Assembly: GCF_015904235.1 (NCBI RefSeq) | Contig: NZ_JADZLT010000050.1 | Span: forward strand, 302,719 to 366,718 | Direction of reading: 5' to 3' | From: Methylobrevis albus | GTDB taxonomy: Bacteria > Pseudomonadota > Alphaproteobacteria > Rhizobiales > Pleomorphomonadaceae | DNA length: 64,000 bases | Translations under genes and position numbers: made by a program | The notes under the pieces: model-generated | The model's input: only the letters and a program-made list of their open reading frames with translations | Told to the model about the DNA's origin: nothing | Database searches by the model: none | Part shown: positions 57,429 to 64,000 of the stretch, piece by piece | How positions within the stretch are numbered: the stretch's first letter is position 1 | Layout: each line of letters opens with the position of its first letter

Positions 57429-58199
57429 ATGGAGGCTGACCGCCCGACCCGCTCCCCCGGAGAAGCCGGCGCCGCGATGCTGGCGCCGACGGGCGGACGC
57501 AAGCTGGGCGACCGCGTCTACGGCGCCCTGAAATCGGCGATCACCCAGGGCGAGTATCCGCCCGAAAGCAAGTTGCCTGGCGAGCACGAGCTTTCGGCGA
57601 AGTTCGGCGTGTCGCGGCCGATCCTGCGCGACGCGCTGGGCCGGCTGCGGGAGGAAGGGCTGATCTATTCGCGCCAGGGCTCGGGCAGCTTCGTGCGCGC
57701 GCAGCGGCCGACGAGCCCGGTGCTGGCGTTCGCCCCCGTCGGCACCATCGCCGACCTCTACCGCTGCTACGAATTCCGGCTGTCGATCGAGGCCGACGGC
57801 GCCTATTTCGCAGCGCTGCGCCGCGACAAGGCCTCGCTCGCCCGGCTCGCCGAGGCGCTCAACCTGCTGAGCGACGCGACCAAGCACCGGCATCACCGCG
57901 AGGACGCCGACTTCATGTTCCACCGCGCCGTCAGCGAGGCGGCGAACAACCACTATTACACCTCGGCGCTCGACGCCCTGCGCCAGCACATCGCCGTCGG
58001 CATGCACCTGCACGGCCAGACGCTGATGGGACCGGGGCCGCAGCTGGAAAGGGTGTTCGAGGAGCACCAGCGCATCTATCTCGACATCGAGGCCGGCAAT
58101 TCCGATGCGGCGCGCGAGGCGATGCGCCGGCATCTCGAAGGCTCGCGCGACCGGCTGTTCGGCGGCCAGATGGTCGACCTCGCGCTGGCGCGGGACTAA
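57429..58199 (+). CDS. FadR-type GntR-family regulator
   Basis: A 256-residue regulator with a winged helix (SKLPGEHELSAKFGVSRPIL followed by RDALGRLREEGLI) and an FCD ligand domain (metal-site residues in DADFMFHRAVSEAANNHYY and RRHLEGSRDRL). It is the last gene of the rightward operon, 81 bases after the kinase, and probably senses a sugar acid or its phosphate. ATG at 57429, preceded by GAGGAC. Confidence 0.92.
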   Translation: MEADRPTRSPGEAGAAMLAPTGGRKLGDRVYGALKSAITQGEYPPESKLPGEHELSAKFGVSRPILRDALGRLREEGLIYSRQGSGSFVRAQRPTSPVLAFAPVGTIADLYRCYEFRLSIEADGAYFAALRRDKASLARLAEALNLLSDATKHRHHREDADFMFHRAVSEAANNHYYTSALDALRQHIAVGMHLHGQTLMGPGPQLERVFEEHQRIYLDIEAGNSDAAREAMRRHLEGSRDRLFGGQMVDLALARD

Positions 58200-58218
58200 G
58201 CGGCGCTCCTGGTACGGC

Positions 58219-59673
58219 CTACGGCTGCGGCGCGCCGGTGGCCCCCAGCGTCAGGCCGGTGGCGCGGTGGAAATTCGCCGCGTGGCCGGCGATGCGCGCC
58301 TCGGCAAAGCCGGGCGCGAGCAGCGTGACGCCGAGCGGCAGGCCGTCGGCGCGGAAGCCGGCCGGCACCGCGATGCCGCAGAGGCCCATCAGGTTGACGA
58401 AGTTCGTGTAGATGCCGAGCTTGGCGTTGAGCGCGATCGGATCGGCCGCGATCTCCGCCTTGCGGTAGATTGTCGGCGTCGTCGGCACGAGGATGAAGGC
58501 GACGTCGTCCCAGACCGGCCGCACCGCGCATTTCAGCTCGGCAATGCGGTGGATGGCGCGGAAGGTGTCGGCGGCGGAGAAGTCGGCGCTCTTTTCGAGG
58601 ATCTGCCGCGTGACGGGGTGGATCGCGTCGCGGTGGCGGGCGAGGACGGGGTCGAGGGTCAGCGCCCGCTCGGCGATCCACGGCCCGTCGTAGAGGATTT
58701 TTTGGGTTTCCTCGAAGGGGGCGAAGTCGACGGGCACCGCCGTGCCGCCCATCGCCTCGAAGCGCGCGACCGCTTCGGCGAACAGGCGTTCCGCCTCTGC
58801 ATCGCCAAAGAAGCGCAGCGCGTCGCCGGCAGGCACGCCGAAGCGGAACGCCGTCGGCGGCGTTTCCGGATCGAGCGCCACCGCATCGGCCTCGGGCTTC
58901 GAGAACGGATAGCTCGCATCATATCCGGCGATCAGCTGCAGCAGCGCCATGCCGTCGGGCACGGTGAGGGCGAACACCGACAGCGTCTCGATCGTCTTCA
59001 CGCAGCCGCCGCCGCTGACACAGGCGTTGGAGACGAGGCCGGGGGTCGGCTTGATGCCGACGATATTGTTGAAGGCGGCCGGCACACGGCCGGAGCCGGC
59101 GGCGTCGTTGCCGATCGAGAAGCTGACGAGGCCGGCGGCGACCGAGACGCCGGAGCCGGACGACGAGCCGCCCGAGATGAACTCCTCGCCGAACACCGAC
59201 GAGCAGGCGCCATAGGGCGTGCGCATGCCGACGAGGCCGATGCCGAACTGGTCCATGTTGGTCTTGCCGACGAGCAGCGCGCCGGCGGCGAACAGCCGCG
59301 TGACCGCCTGCCCGGTCGTCGCGGCCACATAGGCCCCCTCGGGCAGCGCGTTGGTGGTCGGCAGACCGACGACGTCGTTGCAGTCCTTGATCGAGAACGG
59401 CACGCCCCAGAGCGGCCGACCCTGCAGCCCCTCCGCTTCGAGCTGCGCCGCCGCGGCCAGCGCCTCGGCGCGCGGTACCAGATGGATCCAGACGTGGTCG
59501 TCGCCGCGCGCCTCGATGCGGTCGTAGACGAGGTTCACCACGGCCGTCGGCGTCAGCGTGCCATCGGCATAGGCGGCGCGGAGGCTGGCGAGGTCGAGGC
59601 TGGGGCCGGAGACCGGGTGCACCGGCGTCGGAGCGGCGGCCAGGGCGGCGGCCCGGGTGGCGAAGGCGGTCAT
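58219..59673 (-). CDS. Allophanate hydrolase-like amidase (AtzF type, short form)
   Basis: A 484-residue amidase-signature enzyme most like the N-terminal domain of allophanate hydrolase: Ser-cisSer-Lys triad with Lys96 (VPFSIKDCND), the cis-Ser region GGSSSGSG near residue 170 and nucleophile Ser194 (GNDAAGSGRVPAAFNNIVGI). Allophanate hydrolase converts allophanate to ammonia and CO2. The usual C-terminal decarboxylation domain of about 100 residues or more is absent, so only the first step may be catalysed. The ATG overlaps the upstream stop by four bases. It converges closely on the GntR gene. Confidence 0.82.
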   Translation of the reverse strand: MTAFATRAAALAAAPTPVHPVSGPSLDLASLRAAYADGTLTPTAVVNLVYDRIEARGDDHVWIHLVPRAEALAAAAQLEAEGLQGRPLWGVPFSIKDCNDVVGLPTTNALPEGAYVAATTGQAVTRLFAAGALLVGKTNMDQFGIGLVGMRTPYGACSSVFGEEFISGGSSSGSGVSVAAGLVSFSIGNDAAGSGRVPAAFNNIVGIKPTPGLVSNACVSGGGCVKTIETLSVFALTVPDGMALLQLIAGYDASYPFSKPEADAVALDPETPPTAFRFGVPAGDALRFFGDAEAERLFAEAVARFEAMGGTAVPVDFAPFEETQKILYDGPWIAERALTLDPVLARHRDAIHPVTRQILEKSADFSAADTFRAIHRIAELKCAVRPVWDDVAFILVPTTPTIYRKAEIAADPIALNAKLGIYTNFVNLMGLCGIAVPAGFRADGLPLGVTLLAPGFAEARIAGHAANFHRATGLTLGATGAPQP

Positions 59674-60314
59674 GGAGTGGTCCTCGAAAGCGCGGCGATC
59701 ACGGCGGCGGCGGGCGCAACCGTGCCGAACAGGCCGTTGCCGAAGGTGGTGATGCGCAGCTGGGCGGCGTGGCGGGCGGGGGTGGTGCCGGCCGAGGCGT
59801 CGGCGACGACGAGGCACTCGAGGCCGCGGTCGTTGGCGGCGCGCATCGAGGCGTGCACGAGGCCGTCGGTCGGCAGACCGGCGACGATCAGGTTGCGGAT
59901 GCCGGAGGTGGTCAGGACGCCTTCGAGCGCGGGGGCGCGGAAGGCCTGGTCGCCGGGGACATCGAGGACGAGGTCCCCCTCCCTCGCGGCGAGCGCCGGC
60001 ACCAGTGCCCAGGCCGGCGAGCCGGTAACCGGCGCGTCGGGTGCGACGCCCGCGACGCCGCGAGCCGCGCCTTCGGCCGCGCCGCGGCGGACATGGATGA
60101 CGGCAATGCCTGCGCGGCGGGCCGCGGCGAGAAGGTCGGTGGCGACGGTGACCGCATCACCGGCGTTGAGCGCCTGCACCGCGCCGGCCTGGAAGCCAAG
60201 CAGCAGCAGTGCCGTGTCGGCGGCCGACCACCTGCCGTCGAAGGGAAAGGCGTAGGGCGCGGCGTCGACGGGCGGCAGCGCGCCGGCGCGGGCGGGAGCT
60301 TCAAGATCGGTCAC
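59670..60314 (-). CDS. Isochorismatase-fold pseudoenzyme
   Basis: A 214-residue isochorismatase-superfamily protein lacking all three catalytic residues. Aligned with its neighbour, the Asp of IDMQ is Gly40 (LLLLGFQ), the Lys is Val119 (LVLDVPGDQAF) and the nucleophile Cys is Leu152 (GLPTDGLVHAS). The fold-level segments (PYAFPFDGRW, AANDRGLECLVVADASAGT) remain, and a loop of about 20 residues carrying the substrate contacts of the neighbour is missing. It is coupled by 4-base overlaps to the active homologue and to the amidase, so it is probably a structural or regulatory partner. Confidence 0.85.
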   Translation of the reverse strand: MTDLEAPARAGALPPVDAAPYAFPFDGRWSAADTALLLLGFQAGAVQALNAGDAVTVATDLLAAARRAGIAVIHVRRGAAEGAARGVAGVAPDAPVTGSPAWALVPALAAREGDLVLDVPGDQAFRAPALEGVLTTSGIRNLIVAGLPTDGLVHASMRAANDRGLECLVVADASAGTTPARHAAQLRITTFGNGLFGTVAPAAAVIAALSRTTP

Positions 60315-61021
60315 CCGAGCGCCTCCAGCGCTGCGAGGAAGCCTCTGGTGTCCGACACCCGGCCCCAGCGGCCGCCGTCCGCCTTCAGGATCTCGATCGT
60401 CGCAGCGTGGTTCGGCAGTTCCACCGCTGCCGTGCAGTCCTCGAGGACGGCGGCGGCAAAGCCGCGTTCGAAGGCGTCGCGGAAGGTCGACTGCACGCAG
60501 CAGTCCGAGGTGACGCCGGTGATGACGAGATGGGTGACGCCGAGCCGGTGCAGGTCGTCTTCCAGCGTCGTGGCGTGGAAGCCCGACTTGCCGGGCTTGT
60601 CGATGACGAGTTCGCCCGCCACGGGCGCGAGCTCCGGCACGATCTCGAAGCCCGGCTCACCGCGCACGAGGATGCGGCCGTCACGGCCGGCGTCGCCGAT
60701 GCCGAGGCCGTGCACGCGGGTGCGCCACTGCTTGTTGGCGGGCAGGTCGGAAAGGTCGGGCTGGTGACCCTCGCGGGTGTGGACGACGTGGATGCCGGCC
60801 TCGCGCGCGGCGCCAAGCACCCGGGCGATCGCCGGGATCACCGCGCGGGTGGCGGAAACATCCTCGCCGAGCTGGTCGATCCAACCGCCGGGGGCACAGA
60901 AATCGACCTGCATGTCGATGACCACCAGCGCGACGGCGCCGCGGGACTTCGGGGCCGCGCCGGGCCAGAAGGGAGAAGTCATGGGGGTTTCCGCAGGCAT
61001 CCGGGCCACGACCACGGTCAC
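60311..61021 (-). CDS. Biuret amidohydrolase-like isochorismatase-family hydrolase
   Basis: A 236-residue cysteine hydrolase. The triad is Asp36 (VVIDMQVDFC), Lys142 (VIDKPGKSGF) and Cys175 (VTSDCCVQST), and the loop HTREGHQPDLSDLPANK is, from memory, characteristic of rhizobial biuret hydrolase BiuH (also related to ureidoacrylate hydrolase RutB). Biuret hydrolysis gives allophanate, the substrate of the amidase two genes downstream. The GTG at 61021 overlaps the DeoR stop; ATGs at 61000 and 60982 are alternatives. Substrate assignment is inference. Confidence 0.85.
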   Translation of the reverse strand: MTVVVARMPAETPMTSPFWPGAAPKSRGAVALVVIDMQVDFCAPGGWIDQLGEDVSATRAVIPAIARVLGAAREAGIHVVHTREGHQPDLSDLPANKQWRTRVHGLGIGDAGRDGRILVRGEPGFEIVPELAPVAGELVIDKPGKSGFHATTLEDDLHRLGVTHLVITGVTSDCCVQSTFRDAFERGFAAAVLEDCTAAVELPNHAATIEILKADGGRWGRVSDTRGFLAALEALG

Positions 61022-61881
61022 GGCGCCGCCGGGGCGGTGACGATGACGCGCACGTCGGCCTCGGCGAGGGCGGCGGCGAGCGCCGGGGGCGGGGCGGCGT
61101 CGGTGACGAGGATGTCGACGGCGTCGAGGCCGGCAATGCGGGCGACGGCGCGGCGCTGGAACTTCGAGGCGTCGCAGACGACGACGACGCAGCCGGCGAT
61201 CTCGAGGAAGGCCCGCTTCACCTCGGTGTCCTCGGGCGAGAAGTCGAAGATGCCGAGCTCGCTGATGCCGGAGACGCCGATGAAGACGCGGTCGAGGAAC
61301 AGCGTGCGCAGCTGCTGCACCGCGCTCGCCCCGACGACCGACATTTCCGGCACGCGCACCTCGCCGCCGAGGATGTAGACCGGGCTGCCGCCGCCGGCGA
61401 GCGTGGTCGCGGCGCGGACGTTGTTGGTGAAGAGACGCAGGTCGGCGCGGCCGGCGAGTTCGCCCGCCAGCGCCAGCACCGAGGTGCCGACATCGAGGCC
61501 GACCGATTCGCGCCGCTGCACCAGCGCTGCCGCGGCGCGGGCGATGCCGCGCTTGGCGGCGGCGTTCTGCGCCATGCGCTGGTCGAACAGCGGGCCGTCA
61601 TCGAGCAGGCGTTCCGCCTCGCCCGGCCCGACGGCGCCGCCGTAGGTGCGGGTGAGCAGGCCGTCGCGGCCGAGGATCGCGAGGTCGCGGCGGATCGTCA
61701 TCGGCGAGACGCCGATGTCGCGTGCGACGTCGGTGACGGAGATGAAGCCGTCGGCGGCGAAGGCTTCCATGATGCGGGCATGGCGCACCGGGGCGGGGAT
61801 CCGCCCGCCGGTCTTGCGCGCCTGCCGTTCGCTCGTCGTCAATGCCGTGGCTCCGCCCCCGGGCGCGGTGCTCCCCGGCAT
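61018..61881 (-). CDS. DeoR-family transcriptional regulator
   Basis: A 287-residue regulator with an N-terminal DeoR helix-turn-helix (ISVTDVARDIGVSPMTIRRD followed by LAILGRDGLLTRTYGGAV) and a C-terminal sugar-phosphate-isomerase-like sensor domain (VGLDVGTSVLALAGEL, LFTNNVRAATTL, VFIGVSGI, VVVCDASKFQRRAVARI). It heads the leftward operon, coupled by GTGA to the hydrolase, and diverges from an SDR gene. Effectors of the family are usually sugar phosphates, slightly at odds with a biuret role. Confidence 0.92.
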   Translation of the reverse strand: MPGSTAPGGGATALTTSERQARKTGGRIPAPVRHARIMEAFAADGFISVTDVARDIGVSPMTIRRDLAILGRDGLLTRTYGGAVGPGEAERLLDDGPLFDQRMAQNAAAKRGIARAAAALVQRRESVGLDVGTSVLALAGELAGRADLRLFTNNVRAATTLAGGGSPVYILGGEVRVPEMSVVGASAVQQLRTLFLDRVFIGVSGISELGIFDFSPEDTEVKRAFLEIAGCVVVVCDASKFQRRAVARIAGLDAVDILVTDAAPPPALAAALAEADVRVIVTAPAAP

Positions 61882-61918
61882 CGCGCTTGCTTCGACGAGG
61901 ACGCTAGCACTCCGCGAT

Positions 61919-61944
61919 TTGTTCGAGAAGGTTGTTTCTTGTTC
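61919..61944. promoter_or_regulatory. TTGTTC direct repeats in the deoR/SDR divergent region
   Basis: TTGTTC occurs at 61919 and 61939, exactly 20 bases apart, with a related TTGTTT at 61932. They lie in the 170-base gap between divergent deoR and SDR genes, in the only A/T-rich stretch there. Possible DeoR-type operator, which often consists of direct repeats. Confidence 0.4.
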
Positions 61945-62051
61945 TGATTTGATAAATATTGTGCGCCGCACGCCGGCAATCGAACGTTCGGCGCAAACGA
62001 TTCCCACGACGCCGCCCGCCGGCGGCGCGGCAGCAAGAACGGGGCGGCGAG

Positions 62052-62822
62052 ATGAGCTTCACGGGCAAGACGGTGGTGGTGACCGGCGGCGCGACCGGCA
62101 TCGGCGCGGCGATCGCGCGCGCCTTCGACCGGCTCGGCGCACGGGTCGCGATCCTCGACCTCGACGCGGACAAGGCCGCCGCGACGGCGGCGACGCTTGC
62201 GCCCGGCGCCTTCGGCCTCGGCTGCGACGTGCGCCTGCGGGCGAGCGTCGGCGATGCCTTCGCCGCGGCGATCGAGACGCTCGGGCGGATCGACGTCCTC
62301 TGTGCCAATGCCGGCGTCTCGACCATGCGCAAGGCGGTCGACCTCACCGACGAGGAGTGGGACTTCAACTTCGACGTCAACGCCCGCGGCGTGTTCCTCA
62401 CCAACCAGGCGGCCGTTCGGCACTTTCTCGCGGCCGGCCACGCCGGCTGCATCATCAACACCGCATCGCTCGCCGCCAAGGTCGGCGCGCCGCTGCTCGC
62501 GCATTACTCGGCGTCGAAGTTCGCCGTGTTCGGCTGGACCCAGGCGCTGGCGCGCGAGATGGCGCCGCACGGCATCCGCGTCAACTGCGTCTGCCCGGGC
62601 TTCGTGCGCACCTCGATGCAGGACCGCGAGATCCTCTGGGAGGCGGAACTGCGCGGCATGACGCCGGAAGCGGTATTCGCGGAGTACGTCGCGATGACGC
62701 CGCTCGGGCGGATCGAGGAGCCGGAGGACGTCGCCGACGTCGTCACCTTCCTCGCCTCGGACGGCGCCCGCTTCATGACGGGCCAGGGCATCAACATCAC
62801 CGGCGGCGTGCGCATGGACTGA
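62052..62822 (+). CDS. SDR-family oxidoreductase
   Basis: A 256-residue classical short-chain dehydrogenase: TGGATGIGAAIARAF, ANAG, Ser in INTASLAAKVG, YSASKFAVFG and GQGINITGGVRMD. Resembles sugar or polyol dehydrogenases. It is followed after 33 bases by an ABC ATPase, so a carbohydrate-type importer operon may continue beyond the window. Confidence 0.92.
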   Translation: MSFTGKTVVVTGGATGIGAAIARAFDRLGARVAILDLDADKAAATAATLAPGAFGLGCDVRLRASVGDAFAAAIETLGRIDVLCANAGVSTMRKAVDLTDEEWDFNFDVNARGVFLTNQAAVRHFLAAGHAGCIINTASLAAKVGAPLLAHYSASKFAVFGWTQALAREMAPHGIRVNCVCPGFVRTSMQDREILWEAELRGMTPEAVFAEYVAMTPLGRIEEPEDVADVVTFLASDGARFMTGQGINITGGVRMD

Positions 62823-62855
62823 CCGCGGCGGACCGCGGCGAGCAAGGATGATCGG

Positions 62856-63929
<1,074 letters not shown>

Positions 63930-64000
63930 GGGGGTGCTTTGCTTGAAGGTCGGCGCGTTCTTCGGAGTGCGGTGAGGCCGTTACCCCTCCCGACCCCGCC

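Overview
The window is GC-rich DNA (clearly above 60% G+C, with strongly G/C-biased third codon positions) from an alphaproteobacterium, most likely of the order Hyphomicrobiales (Rhizobiales). The best evidence is the block from 36.7 to 44.4 kb: murA, a DUF2948 gene, hisD, a UPF0262 gene, a low-molecular-weight phosphatase gene, infA, maf and yacG, flanked by tRNA-Phe and tRNA-Thr. This gene order is characteristic of that group. I cannot name a genus from the sequence alone. Most of the rest is accessory: transport, sugar-acid and nitrogen catabolism, detoxification and one-gene regulators.

Layout. 0-2.8 kb: a paired inverted repeat, a Ku (end-joining) gene coupled to a small unknown gene, and a YihY/BrkB membrane protein. 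2.9-10.7 kb: a tripartite RND efflux operon (outer-membrane lipoprotein, adaptor, pump) divergent from an OmpR/CpxR-type two-component system; four GTNAA repeats in helical phase lie between them. 11.5-16.5 kb: a TRAP transporter operon ending in a type II dehydroquinase (aroQ) with an unusual active-site substitution, divergent from two tandem GntR paralogues. 16.6-25.3 kb: two ribose-type (CUT2) sugar ABC transporters arranged head to head with a sugar epimerase/dehydrogenase and a LacI regulator. 25.4-36.7 kb: an IS5 remnant, then hydrolases, a homoserine dehydrogenase-like gene, a class I amidotransferase, AraC and TetR regulators, a fused dioxygenase-esterase, a luciferase-like monooxygenase, SnoaL-like proteins, a YcaC-like hydrolase and a pirin; several of these are typical of quinone/electrophile or redox stress. 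36.7-44.4 kb: the core block. 44.6-46 kb: a membrane-anchored nuclease and a repeat-rich secreted protein.

46.0-58.2 kb looks like one catabolic locus. A sialidase-like gene, a frameshifted DapA-family lyase, a PdxA-family dehydrogenase and an SDR run leftward. A complete oligopeptide-type ABC transporter, a DUF1537 four-carbon acid-sugar kinase and a FadR-type GntR regulator run rightward. The kinase plus PdxA pairing is the known signature of D-threonate/erythronate degradation. TTGTCAAG-type inverted repeats in the divergent promoter region and ahead of the regulator gene are candidate operators.

58.2-63.9 kb: a translationally coupled leftward operon (DeoR regulator, a biuret-hydrolase-like isochorismatase-fold enzyme, a second isochorismatase-fold protein lacking all three catalytic residues, and an allophanate-hydrolase-like amidase). 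It diverges from an SDR and a UgpC/MalK-type ABC ATPase. This suggests biuret or ureide nitrogen catabolism and contains the most unusual item in the window, the paired enzyme/pseudoenzyme.
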